A DNA stretch of 64,000 nt from contig NZ_PDKP01000001.1 of NCBI RefSeq assembly GCF_002837055.1, positions 173,285 through 237,284 on the forward strand, read 5' to 3'. Numbering within the stretch: the stretch's first letter is position 1; each line of letters begins with the position of its first letter. Under the pieces are notes generated by a model that saw only the letters and a program-made list of their open reading frames with translations, ran no database searches and had not been told where the DNA came from. Shown here one piece after another: positions 26,431 to 35,059 of the stretch. The stretch is from Lactobacillus apis (GTDB taxonomy: Bacteria > Bacillota > Bacilli > Lactobacillales > Lactobacillaceae). The translations under genes and the position numbers were made by a program.

Positions 26431-27285
26431 ATGGAGAAAATAACATTAAATAATGGAGTAGAAATGCCCCTTTTAGGGTTCGGTGCTTTTCAAATTACCG
26501 ATTTAACCTTAGCTGAACAGGTAGTAGAAGATGCAATTAGATCAGGGTATCGCTTAATTGATACTGCCTCTTCATATGGCAACGAAGAGGCAATAGGACA
26601 AGCAATAAAAAATAGTGAAGTTGATCGTGCTGATATATTTGTTACAACAAAACTATGGGTATCAGACACCGGTTATGAAGCAACAAAGAGAGCAATTCTA
26701 ACTTCTTTAAAGAAACTTCAGTTAGACTATTTAGATTTATATTTAATTCATCAACCGTATGGTGATGTTTACGGCTCTTGGCGAGCAATGGAAGAAGCAT
26801 ATCAAGCAGGTACAATTAGAGCAATTGGTGTTTCGAATTTTACAGCAGACCGTGTTTTGGATTTAGAGCTATACAATAAGATTTGTCCCGCTGTCGATCA
26901 AATTGAAGTTAATCCTTGGATGCAACAAAAAGATGATGTTCTTTTTTTGCAGGAGCGCAACATTCAACCGGAAGCATGGGCTCCATTTGCTGAAGGAAAG
27001 CAGCAAATATTTACTAATCAACTGATTGCTGAAATTGGACAGAAGTATCATAAGACAGTAGGGCAAGTTATTCTACGCTGGCTACTTCAAAGAAAAATTG
27101 TTGTGATTCCAAAATCAGTTCATCATGATAGAATAGTTCAAAACAGCCAAGTCTTTGATTTTGAATTGACTCAAGCAGAAATGGCACAAATTAAAACATT
27201 AGATGAAAATAAAAGTCAGTTTTTTGATCATCGGGATCCAGCAGCTGTTCAAAATATCCATGATCTAGTAAGAAATGTTGATTAA
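26431..27285 (+). CDS. Aldo/keto reductase
   Basis: An NADPH-dependent oxidoreductase of the AKR superfamily, 284 residues. The catalytic tetrad is visible: Asp44 (LIDTASSYGNE), Tyr49, Lys74 (TTKLWV) and His107 (YLIHQPYGD); the C-terminal IPKSVHHDRIVQN binds the cofactor phosphate. I chose ATG 26431 with GGGAGAG just upstream; the frame is open 30 codons further but that part covers the MerR promoter. Cotranscribed with the downstream merR gene, it probably detoxifies reactive aldehydes sensed by that regulator. Confidence 0.93.
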   Translation: MEKITLNNGVEMPLLGFGAFQITDLTLAEQVVEDAIRSGYRLIDTASSYGNEEAIGQAIKNSEVDRADIFVTTKLWVSDTGYEATKRAILTSLKKLQLDYLDLYLIHQPYGDVYGSWRAMEEAYQAGTIRAIGVSNFTADRVLDLELYNKICPAVDQIEVNPWMQQKDDVLFLQERNIQPEAWAPFAEGKQQIFTNQLIAEIGQKYHKTVGQVILRWLLQRKIVVIPKSVHHDRIVQNSQVFDFELTQAEMAQIKTLDENKSQFFDHRDPAAVQNIHDLVRNVD

Positions 27286-27297
27286 GGAAATAAAAGT

Positions 27298-27693
27298 TTG
27301 AATATCAATGAAGTGAGCAAAAAGTTTGGTTTACCAAAAGACACATTAAGATATTGGGAAAAAGAAGGATTAATCCCTGCGATAAAGCGTGATCAAAATG
27401 GTTATCGCGTTTATAGTGAATACGATCAAAACTGGATTTTTTATATTTTAGTTTTGCGTAAGGCTGGGATGCCGGTTAAAAAGCTGAAGCAATTTGTTGC
27501 ACTATATTTGCATGAACCACAAACCAGAAAAAAGCGTCGTGAATTATTAGAAATGCAACGCGACGAACTAATAAAGCAAACACATGATATTCAAAAGACA
27601 ATTAACTATCTAACTTATAAAATTGATCATTTTGATGACCAACTTCTGACATTCGAAAATGAAAAGCTAGCATATGAGAAAAAGGTTGATTAA
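27298..27693 (+). CDS. MerR-family transcriptional regulator
   Basis: A 131-residue regulator with an N-terminal MerR helix-turn-helix (MNINEVSKKFGLPKDTLRYWEKEGLI, residues 1-26), a second helix pair (about 45-70) and a long coiled-coil helix (about 85-131) for dimerisation. There is no cysteine-based metal site, so it belongs to the aldehyde/quinone-responsive AdhR-like or non-metal group. It starts with TTG 27298 (AAGGAA upstream), 12 bp after the reductase gene, and is likely autoregulated through the 19-bp-spacer promoter. Its last 64 bp recur in degenerate form at 30500-30563. Confidence 0.9.
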   Translation: MNINEVSKKFGLPKDTLRYWEKEGLIPAIKRDQNGYRVYSEYDQNWIFYILVLRKAGMPVKKLKQFVALYLHEPQTRKKRRELLEMQRDELIKQTHDIQKTINYLTYKIDHFDDQLLTFENEKLAYEKKVD

Positions 27694-27696
27694 TTA

Positions 27697-27736
27697 GCAA
27701 AAGACATTACCCCTGTAGACCGGTAATGTCTTTTGC
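27697..27736 (+). terminator. Hairpin after merR
   Basis: GCAAAAGACATTACC pairs with GGTAATGTCTTTTGC around a 10-nt loop. The T-run lies in the stem. Confidence 0.75.
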
Positions 27737-27848
27737 TATCTTCTTGAAGCTTAAACCAAATATAAATAAGCATTATTTGCTAATTGACAGAATAAGTAGA
27801 TAATATTAGAGTTAAATGAAAAAGTTGATTGTATATAGGAGGCACAAC

Positions 27849-28971
27849 ATGTACAAATATCTTAAGCAACATTTATTTTCCGTCGGGTGTGCCTGCTTAT
27901 TGTTGTTAACCAATTCATTCCTGCAAGTTTTGGCTGCTACCAAAATGGCAAATTTAGCTAATGCTTTAATTGCGAAGAATATAAAGCTTTTTGGTCAACT
28001 ACTGATGCTGATTTTTTTACTATGGTTTATTTCTTTTATTATTTCCTTTTTTGAAAGCTATATTGAAGAAAGCAAATGTTCATAACACTATAAGGAGATC
28101 GATTGTCGACATTATTACTAGTGTAGTAAATATTGGTAGTCAGCTAAATATTTTAGGAATTACTGGATTTTTACATTTCAAGGGTGTTTTGAGTGCTGGA
28201 GCTATTTTGTCGACAGCAGAATTAGCGACAAAAGTCTTTGATTCAGCTGGAATAATTAATCGCTATTTAGCTCAATTACTTTCAACTTCAGGTATTTTTG
28301 CAAAATCTTCTAAGCTGAAAAATCTTGTTATTCCAAGTAATCAAAAGTTTGATCTGGCATCCTTTCCAATGCAATTTAAGACACTGGAATTTAGAGATGT
28401 GTCGTTTTCATATCCTGGTTCTAGAACAACAATATTAAGTCATTTTTCTTATGCCTTTACTAGGGATAATTTTTATAAACTAAATGGTGATTCTGGCAGG
28501 GGAAAATCAACATTGCTTAAGTTAGCAACTGGTCAGCTCAAACCAAATTCTGGTGAAATTCTTTTAAATGGAATTAATATTAATCAAATCCCACAAAAAG
28601 TCATAAACGAGTTGATTATATACTTACCTCAAAAGGTTACAATTTTCCCTTACTCAATTAACTATAATATTTCATTAGGACGAAAAGTTAATTTGGAAAA
28701 ATTAGCCTCAATAAAAGAAAAGTTTGGAATTGATGATTCATGGCAATACAATTCTCTTTCTGGAGGACAGAAACAACGAGTTGCATTAGCTCGTCTCATT
28801 GATTCTACTAACAAGCTTGTTTTACTTGATGAAAGTTTTTCAAGCATTGATTTGAAATCGTCGCAGGATTTACTTCAAATGTTTTTGAAAGATTGTAAAA
28901 CGATAATTTTAGTTTCTCATCGAAATAATGAAATTGGCGATTTTCCAGTTAAAAATCTCACTTTAAAGTAA
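27849..28971 (+). pseudogene. ABC exporter (TMD-NBD fusion) with internal deletion and frameshift
   Basis: ATG 27849 with AGGAGG upstream starts a membrane protein (MYKYLKQHLFSVGCACLLLL) that reads about 78 codons, two hydrophobic segments, and stops at 28085. In another frame from about 28070 the rest follows: the last membrane segments, then an ATPase domain with Walker A GDSGRGKS, signature LSGGQKQR and Walker B LVLLDESFSSID. A normal half-exporter of this type has about 530-580 residues and six helices; here roughly 150 residues of the membrane domain are missing and the halves are out of frame. The ATPase domain itself looks intact. Confidence 0.85.
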
Positions 28972-28973
28972 AA

Positions 28974-29238
28974 GCTGGAACAAATGATCTAGCAAAAAAG
29001 AAGATTTCTAGGCTATTTGCTGCAGGAAAAGCAACTATACCAATATCTGGAGTTTCAGAAGCAATACATTCAGCTCAAATCACAGGATTCTATGTAGGAT
29101 CTTTATTAAGGAAAAGTACTATTGCTAATCCAAGCGTTAGATTTCTTTTTTCCCGAGAGGTCAACTGTAACTATAGCTTGCAACATAATATTGAAGCGTC
29201 AAAACAGAAGATGGATAATATTTAAGGATGGAAAAGTG
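28974..29238 (+). pseudogene. Remnants including the tail of a second ABC ATPase
   Basis: No intact gene lies here. Near 29150-29238 the reading (with two frame changes) gives ERSTVTIA, HNIEASKQKMDN and IIFKDGKV, the usual end of an ABC exporter ATPase (H-loop region and KDGKV). Upstream, 28974-29130 is open and encodes AGKATIPISGVSEAIHSAQ, which I do not recognise with confidence; it faintly resembles a flavoprotein C-terminus. This looks like debris of a second half-exporter that once partnered the upstream one. Confidence 0.55.
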
Positions 29239-30468
29239 ATGATAAAAAAGAAATACTTAAATGTTTATAAATTACTGGCTGGACGGGTAGCAACTAATAT
29301 TGCTGATAGTTTATTCTATATGGCAATTCTTTGGTACTTTAAAGAAGCTGGTCATTCACCATTAATGGTAGCGCTAATTTTTTCAATTGAAGCTGGAATT
29401 GACATAATTTCGTTTGGATTTGGTCCGCTAATTGATCGTTTGTCCGTTAAAAAATTGCTAAAATATTCAACTCTTATACAAATTGTAATTAGTGTTATTA
29501 TCGCGTGTGTACTATACCTTAAGCAAAATAATGTAATCATTGACATATTTTTACTTCTATTATTTGGTATATCAACAATATTATCATCAATTATTTATCC
29601 AACAGAATATAAGCTGTTGCCCGTACTTGTTGAGAAGAAGGATCTCTTGCATTTTAACGGCCTTTTTCAGGTAAGCTACAAGATATTGGACTTAGTACTA
29701 GACGGTATAACCACCTTTATTATTGCTACAACATCCATCAGTATAACCATTATTATATCAGCGGTTATTTTTACCATAGCGCTCTTTATCTATGCAAGAG
29801 TACAAATCAATATGCTCGCAAAAGATGTACTAAAAAGTGAAGAATACTTTACAGGCTCCTATTTAAAAGATTTACAAGTTGGTTGGGTTACTTTGAAAAG
29901 TGAGAGTAATATTATTGAATTGATATTACCGTTATGCGTGGTTAACTTCTTTTTTGGCATTTATGATGTTGGATTGCCTTATTTCGCGGAAAGTTATATA
30001 CATGACTCCGCGATTGGCTATGGAGGATTGCTGATGGTATCCTCCATAGGAAGCATACTAGGAGCTCTTGTTATACAGCATTTTAAATTAGGAAAAAAGA
30101 ATATGGAAGCCTTTATTACTTTATGCTTCTTGGGAGCGGGAACATTTAGACTCTTGGTTCCATTAACTGTAAAAACTAGTGTGATTTTCGCCTTGATTAG
30201 CTCTGCAATCTCTTCTTTATGGATTACAATGATGAACATAGATTTTGAAACTCTAGTTCAAACAAGCTTTTCATCAGCAATTTTAGGTAGAATTGATACT
30301 ATCAATGACAGTATACTTTCGCTAATGATACCGTTAGGTACATTTGGGGGAAGCTGGATTATAGAAAAATTCGGCTCAATAAGTACACAATACGTTTATG
30401 GAGTGGCATTATTAGTTAGTGCAATCTACTATTTTGGTGTAACAAGATATAGAAAAAGATTAAAATAA
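29239..30468 (+). CDS. MFS transporter, macrolide-efflux-like
   Basis: A 409-residue membrane protein with about twelve hydrophobic segments. The start (YKLLAGRVATNIADSLFYMAILWYF) and the loop GPLIDRLSVKKLL between helices 2 and 3 fit the MFS group that includes MefA-like pumps and bacteriocin-locus carriers. The substrate is unknown. I chose ATG 29239 with AAGGATGG upstream; the open frame further 5' belongs to the ABC remnant. It is the only apparently intact gene of the island between the two merR 3' ends. Confidence 0.85.
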   Translation: MIKKKYLNVYKLLAGRVATNIADSLFYMAILWYFKEAGHSPLMVALIFSIEAGIDIISFGFGPLIDRLSVKKLLKYSTLIQIVISVIIACVLYLKQNNVIIDIFLLLLFGISTILSSIIYPTEYKLLPVLVEKKDLLHFNGLFQVSYKILDLVLDGITTFIIATTSISITIIISAVIFTIALFIYARVQINMLAKDVLKSEEYFTGSYLKDLQVGWVTLKSESNIIELILPLCVVNFFFGIYDVGLPYFAESYIHDSAIGYGGLLMVSSIGSILGALVIQHFKLGKKNMEAFITLCFLGAGTFRLLVPLTVKTSVIFALISSAISSLWITMMNIDFETLVQTSFSSAILGRIDTINDSILSLMIPLGTFGGSWIIEKFGSISTQYVYGVALLVSAIYYFGVTRYRKRLK

Positions 30469-30488
30469 CTCATTTTTTGATTTGGCTG

Positions 30489-30563
30489 AAATATATCTTT
30501 TTTGATGACCAATTTCTGACATTTGAAAATGAGAAGTTGGCTTATAAGAAAAAGGTTGATTAA
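30489..30563 (+). pseudogene. Orphan 3' end of a merR gene
   Basis: Bases 30500-30563 match the last 64 bp of the merR gene (27630-27693) at all but about 7 positions, and encode FDDQFLTFENEKLAYKKKVD followed by TAA. No other part of a MerR gene is present. It marks the right border of the 27.7-30.5 kb island. Confidence 0.85.
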
Positions 30564-30602
30564 CAAAAAGGAGCACTACAATTAGTAGTGCTCCTTTTGT
30601 TT
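30563..30602. terminator. Bidirectional terminator
   Basis: AAAAGGAGCACTAC pairs with GTAGTGCTCCTTTT around AATTA, with A- and T-rich flanks. It reaches the stop codon of the convergent minus-strand gene. Confidence 0.9.
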
Positions 30603-31122
30603 AGTTGAATTTAACATTATATTTACGTCCAATAGGTGGGAATGTCGGTAATCGCAGAGGCGTTGTATGCCATTGTGTAAAAAGGGTGGCACACAGTAAA
30701 ATAAACGGTACATCTTCTGGGCGAGCAATATTACAAGTTAAAACGACCCCATTTTTCTTGATATCCGTTTCAACCGTAGCCACTGTTTTAACCCCAGATA
30801 AAAAGCGGTATTTTCCGTTTTTGATACTACCTGTAACTAAGTAATTAAGTCTAGTAATATAAAAAAGATTCGACACAGAGTTGTTGAAGCGTTTGACTTT
30901 AACTAAAGAATGATTGACAACGTCAATAGTATAGGATGAAATTATACCATTACCGTCAGTGTAAAGCCGACCAATTTCAGTTTGCTTATATGTCTTCAAA
31001 TAAAGTGTATGGTTAGGATTATCAAGATTACCTTGAATTAAGTATTTGATTTTGCCTTTTTCATTTGCAACGGGAATTTGACCGTATTCTTGCTTTTGAG
31101 TTAGTTCTAGTAAATAGCGCAT
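30601..31122 (-). CDS. Conserved protein, possibly LURP-one-related (YxjI-like)
   Basis: A 173-residue soluble protein of mostly beta-strand pattern, with repeated short strands such as KIKYLIQGNL, HTLYLKTYKQTEIGRLY, YTIDVVNHSLVKVKRFN and LNYLVTGSIKNGKYRF. This is the look of the LURP-one/tubby-like barrel found in YxjI-type proteins, but no diagnostic motif is certain. There is no signal peptide. It begins 10 bp after the HAD phosphatase gene on the same strand, so the two form an operon. Function is unknown. Confidence 0.6.
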   Translation of the reverse strand: MRYLLELTQKQEYGQIPVANEKGKIKYLIQGNLDNPNHTLYLKTYKQTEIGRLYTDGNGIISSYTIDVVNHSLVKVKRFNNSVSNLFYITRLNYLVTGSIKNGKYRFLSGVKTVATVETDIKKNGVVLTCNIARPEDVPFILLCATLFTQWHTTPLRLPTFPPIGRKYNVKFN

Positions 31123-31132
31123 TTAAGCACCT

Positions 31133-32008
31133 CTATTCTTTAGCATTTTCGCTAATAAACTGTTTTAAAATATAAGCTACTCCATTTTCATCATTAGTTT
31201 TTGTTTGTACTTGGGCTAATTTCTTAATTGCTGGAACCGCGTTGCCCATAGCTACACCTGTACCGGCATCCCTAATCATACTCTCATCATTAAGGTTATC
31301 GCCAATTGCAGCAACTTCTTCTCGCTTCAGGCCTTTCTTTTTCGCATATTCCATCAATGCAGGACCTTTTTGTGCTTTAGCATCATTAATCTCGATATTA
31401 GCTGGGGAACTTGAAGTCACTGCCACGTCTCCTAAAGCCATGATTTCCTTTTTTGCTTCAACAAAAGCTTCAGGCCCATGTCCGTCAAAGGAAATTATTT
31501 TCATTACTTCAAGCTCTGGATCATTTAATAGGTCAGTAAAACTGTCAACGTAAGTCATGCTTAGCATTGCATTACTTCCTGCCGCTGTTGCTACTGCTTT
31601 TTTAAAACTTAGGCGCGGATTAAGCGCAGTTAATGCACGAGCTAAATTAACTACTCGTTGGCTAATGTCTTTCGAAAAAATCAAGTCTGAGGTTACAAGC
31701 TCATAATAAATGTGGTGGCGGTCCAAAATGTCCGCTACTTGTTTCGCTTTGGTTGTTGGCAACGGATTTTTAACCTGTAGCTTACCATTTGCATCAAATA
31801 CAAGTGCACCATTAATGTTAATAAAACCTGTGTTAATACCAAAATCTTTAATTACTTTACGCGATTGTTCAGGCGAGCGTCCGGTTGCCACCAAGAACTC
31901 AATTCCACTTTTTTGGGCCACTTTAATTGCGGCTACGTTTTCGTCTGAGACGGTAATATTACTGTTAAATAATGTGCCATCAAGGTCACAAGCTACTAAT
32001 TTAATCAA
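31133..32008 (-). CDS. Cof-type HAD-IIB phosphatase
   Basis: A 291-residue haloacid dehalogenase-superfamily hydrolase, type IIB cap. Motif I is ACDLDGTLF (residues 6-14), motif II VATGRSPEQ, and motif III/IV are KGPALMEYAKKKG and AIGDNLNDESMI. Such enzymes dephosphorylate sugar phosphates or cofactors; the substrate is unknown. The start is TTG 32006-32008 with GGAGG about 13 nt upstream; no ATG in frame fits. Two other Cof-type paralogues are at 41315 and 58209. Confidence 0.9.
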   Translation of the reverse strand: MIKLVACDLDGTLFNSNITVSDENVAAIKVAQKSGIEFLVATGRSPEQSRKVIKDFGINTGFININGALVFDANGKLQVKNPLPTTKAKQVADILDRHHIYYELVTSDLIFSKDISQRVVNLARALTALNPRLSFKKAVATAAGSNAMLSMTYVDSFTDLLNDPELEVMKIISFDGHGPEAFVEAKKEIMALGDVAVTSSSPANIEINDAKAQKGPALMEYAKKKGLKREEVAAIGDNLNDESMIRDAGTGVAMGNAVPAIKKLAQVQTKTNDENGVAYILKQFISENAKE

Positions 32009-32209
32009 GATAAGAGATGAGCCTCCTTCGTAACTGAAGCGTTTTATTATTTCATAATCATCTTAACATAAGTAGAGAACATGCCGTTTATTATTTTTTT
32101 AATAAATGCGCTTTGTTATAGTAAAAATCGTTAAAATTGTCTAAGTTATTTTCAATCAGAATTAGTTTCATGATACCATATAGGCTGTGAAAGAGAGGGT
32201 GTCTTGATA

Positions 32210-32905
32210 ATGAAAAAGTTTATTGGCAATGACTGGGATGAAGTACTAGCTCCCGTATTTGAAAGTAATGAATACCATGCGCTTCATGAGTTTTTGAAAA
32301 AAGAATACCAAACTAAGCGGATATTTCCAGATATGTACCATATTTTCACTGCTTTTAAATTAACCCCATTTGCTAAGACTAAAGTAGTTATTTTAGGCCA
32401 AGATCCATACCATAATCCAGGGCAGGCAACCGGAATGAGTTTTGCCGTAATGCCTGGGGTTAAATTACCACCATCCCTACAGAACATTTATAAGGAACTT
32501 TATGATGATGTGGGCTGTGTTCCGGTTCAACATGGTTATTTGAAAAAGTGGGCTGATCAGGGTGTACTTCTACTGAATGCAGTTTTAACTGTACCATATG
32601 GACATGCAAATGGACATCAGGGCAAAGGCTGGGAGCAAGTAACAGATGCTGCAATCAAAGCCCTGAGCGATCGTGGTCAGGTTGTTTTTATCTTATGGGG
32701 CAAATATGCGCAAAATAAAATCGCATTAATTGACCAAGAGAAGAATTATGTGATTAAATCAGCTCATCCAAGTCCCTTCTCAGCAGATCGCGGCTTCTTT
32801 GGCTCACGACCATTTTCGCGCTGTAATGAGGCCTTGAAAAAATTTGGTGAAGCACCAATTGATTGGCAATTGCCGCAACAAGTCACAGAATCTGATTTAG
32901 CATAG
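32210..32905 (+). CDS. ung: Uracil-DNA glycosylase, family 1
   Basis: Ung removes uracil from DNA to start base-excision repair. The catalytic water-activating loop [11 protein letters not shown] (residues 63-73, Asp65) and the leucine-loop HPSPFSA near residue 192 are intact. I chose ATG 32210 with GAGAGGG upstream; an in-frame TTG at 32204 is possible and adds two residues. The 231-residue length is normal. It is followed after 8 bp by pta. Confidence 0.97.
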   Translation: MKKFIGNDWDEVLAPVFESNEYHALHEFLKKEYQTKRIFPDMYHIFTAFKLTPFAKTKVVILGQDPYHNPGQATGMSFAVMPGVKLPPSLQNIYKELYDDVGCVPVQHGYLKKWADQGVLLLNAVLTVPYGHANGHQGKGWEQVTDAAIKALSDRGQVVFILWGKYAQNKIALIDQEKNYVIKSAHPSPFSADRGFFGSRPFSRCNEALKKFGEAPIDWQLPQQVTESDLA

Positions 32906-32913
32906 GTGAAATA

Positions 32914-33903
32914 ATGAGTATTTTTGAATTATTAAAGAGCAAAGTAAAAAATTTTAGTAAGCAATATCGCATAGTTTTCCCTGAAGGAAATGATCCTAGG
33001 ATATTAAAAGCTGTTAGAAAACTTAAAGACGATAATGTAGTTAGCCCAATTATTTTGGGTGATCCAGAACAAATAAAACAGATTGCACAGCAAGAAGGAA
33101 TTTCACTCGATGATCTTTTGTTAATTGACATTGATAATTACGAGAACCTGAATGAAATGGTAGTCAGTTTCATTCAAGCTCGTGGCAAAGAAATTACTGA
33201 ATCCGAGGTGCGTGAAGCACTAAAGGATGCCAATTATTTTGGCACAATGATGGTTAAGATGGGAATTGCTGATGGAATGGTTTCTGGTGCAGTTCATTCG
33301 ACGGCAGAAACTGTTCGTCCAGCATTACAACTTGTTCATACTGCTGAAGGAATGCATCGCGTCTCTGGTAGCTTTATTATGGAGCGAGGGAAAGAAAAGT
33401 ATCTTTTTGCAGACTGTGCAATCAATCCAGCACCTGATAGTCAAACGTTAGCAGAAATTGCTTATCAAACTGTTGAAACAGCCAAAATGATTGATCTTGA
33501 GCCACGTGTAGCCTTCCTTAGCTTTTCAACCAAGGGCTCCGCAAAAGGCGAAATGGTTACTAGAACTGTCAAGGCTGCTGAAATTTTTGCTAAAGAGCAC
33601 CCTGATATTGTTTCAGATGGTGAATTACAATTTGATGCTGCTTTTGTTCCGGAAGTTGCTGCAAAAAAGGCACCTGATTCTAAACTTGCAGGGCGTGCAA
33701 ACATTTTTATTTTCCCTGAATTACAATCGGGCAATATTGCTTATAAAATTACACAACGTTTGGGTAACTTTGCAGCAATTGGACCTATTTTGCAAGGACT
33801 TGATAAACCAATTAACGATTTATCACGTGGGGCAAGTAGCCAGGATGTCTACGACTTAGCTGTTTTAACAGCAGCTCAAGCACTTTTTAAGGACAAAGAA
33901 TAA
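32914..33903 (+). CDS. pta: Phosphate acetyltransferase
   Basis: Pta interconverts acetyl-CoA and acetyl phosphate, linking pyruvate metabolism to ATP formation with acetate kinase (not in this window). The 329-residue short form shows YRIVFPEGNDPRIL at the start, DGMVSGAVHSTAETVRPALQ in the middle and the C-terminal GPILQGLDKPINDLSRGAS. It is in the ung-pta-tsaE operon; its TAA overlaps the ATG of tsaE by one base. Confidence 0.97.
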   Translation: MSIFELLKSKVKNFSKQYRIVFPEGNDPRILKAVRKLKDDNVVSPIILGDPEQIKQIAQQEGISLDDLLLIDIDNYENLNEMVVSFIQARGKEITESEVREALKDANYFGTMMVKMGIADGMVSGAVHSTAETVRPALQLVHTAEGMHRVSGSFIMERGKEKYLFADCAINPAPDSQTLAEIAYQTVETAKMIDLEPRVAFLSFSTKGSAKGEMVTRTVKAAEIFAKEHPDIVSDGELQFDAAFVPEVAAKKAPDSKLAGRANIFIFPELQSGNIAYKITQRLGNFAAIGPILQGLDKPINDLSRGASSQDVYDLAVLTAAQALFKDKE

Positions 33904-34379
33904 TGACTAAATTAGAGATTAACTCAGCTGCTGAAATGAAGAAAATTGGTGCAGCGATTGCCTCCACGGCTAGGCCACACGATTTGCTTTTACTAAATGG
34001 TGATTTAGGAGCCGGTAAAACTACGCTGACACAGGGAATTGGTTATGCGCTTGGGGTAAGGCGTCCGGTGAAAAGTCCAACCTTTACGATTGTCCGTGAG
34101 TATGCTGAGGCAAAACTACCAATTTATCACATGGATTTTTATCGTTTAGAAAACAGCGATTTATCATCAATCGATTTAAATAGTTATCTGTCAGAGCCAG
34201 GATTGGTTATTATTGAATGGCCAGAAGTTATTCAGGGCTATCTACCAGATCAATATTTGCAGGTAGTAATTAGAAGAGTGGATGATAGCTGGGATTCCAC
34301 TAAGAGGACATTAGAATTTAGACCGCAGGGAAAGCGCAATGAACTGTGGGTAAAAGATATCATGAATAAATTGCAATAA
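33903..34379 (+). CDS. tsaE: tRNA threonylcarbamoyladenosine biosynthesis ATPase TsaE
   Basis: TsaE is the ATPase that works with TsaB and TsaD to make t6A at position 37 of ANN-reading tRNAs. Walker A GDLGAGKT (residues 33-40), SPTFTIVREY and the IIEWPE block are diagnostic. The 158-residue length is normal. Its start overlaps the pta stop (TAATG), implying translational coupling; tsaB and tsaD are elsewhere. Confidence 0.95.
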   Translation: MTKLEINSAAEMKKIGAAIASTARPHDLLLLNGDLGAGKTTLTQGIGYALGVRRPVKSPTFTIVREYAEAKLPIYHMDFYRLENSDLSSIDLNSYLSEPGLVIIEWPEVIQGYLPDQYLQVVIRRVDDSWDSTKRTLEFRPQGKRNELWVKDIMNKLQ

Positions 34380-34416
34380 AAAAGGCAGAGCTGATATTAA
34401 TCAGGTCTGCTTTTTT
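34378..34416. terminator. Bidirectional terminator between tsaE and the exonuclease gene
   Basis: An interrupted stem (AAAAGGCAGA with TCTGCTTTT, and CTGAT with ATCAG) has A- and T-runs on both sides. Confidence 0.8.
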
Positions 34417-34426
34417 GACTTGTTTA

Positions 34427-34960
34427 TTAGATTTGGTAAACAAGGTTTTTAATTGGTTCATCACCAAATTCTTTATTTTGGGCGATAAGAATACCTGCAC
34501 AGGCCTCACTATCGCTAAGCGCATTGTGATGGTGCCACAATTCAACATTTAATGCTTCGGATACAGTATCTAGTTTATGATTAGCTAGATTAGGTTCAAA
34601 TAATTTACTTGTTTGTAGGGTGTCGATTACAAAATAGTGCGGTTCTTGAATATCGTAACGCGCTAAACTTTGCTTCATTACGTTCGTATCAAAACGTGCA
34701 TTATGCGCACAAACTAGCATGCCAGGCTGATACAAGTCTTTGATTTGAGTCCAAACTTCTGCCATTGTTGGCGCATCCTTTACATCATCTGCAGTAATGT
34801 CATGAATTTGAATGTTTCGCGCATCAAACGGCATTTGGGGGTTTATAACTGTGTAAAACCGGTCAACAATTTGATTGTCGCGAACCATTACTAATGCCAG
34901 AGAACATGCACTTTCTGGATGGCGGTTGGCGGTTTCAAAGTCCATTGCAATAAAATTCAT
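34427..34960 (-). CDS. DEDDh 3'-5' exonuclease (DNA polymerase III epsilon-like)
   Basis: A 177-residue stand-alone exonuclease domain. The metal ligands are Asp7 and Glu9 (MDFETA), Asp91 (HNARFD), and His145/Asp150 (HNALSDSEA), so all DEDDh residues are present. It lacks the polymerase-binding and helicase parts of DinG or PolC. It probably acts in DNA or RNA trimming; the exact substrate is unknown. GGAGAG precedes the ATG. Confidence 0.92.
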   Translation of the reverse strand: MNFIAMDFETANRHPESACSLALVMVRDNQIVDRFYTVINPQMPFDARNIQIHDITADDVKDAPTMAEVWTQIKDLYQPGMLVCAHNARFDTNVMKQSLARYDIQEPHYFVIDTLQTSKLFEPNLANHKLDTVSEALNVELWHHHNALSDSEACAGILIAQNKEFGDEPIKNLVYQI

Positions 34961-35059
34961 TTTCTCTCCTTTAAAACTTAATTTTAGTATAACATAGGAT
35001 GAAGCAATTCACTGAATGCGGTAAAATAAACAAAAGATTTAATAAGGAGAATTTTAACT

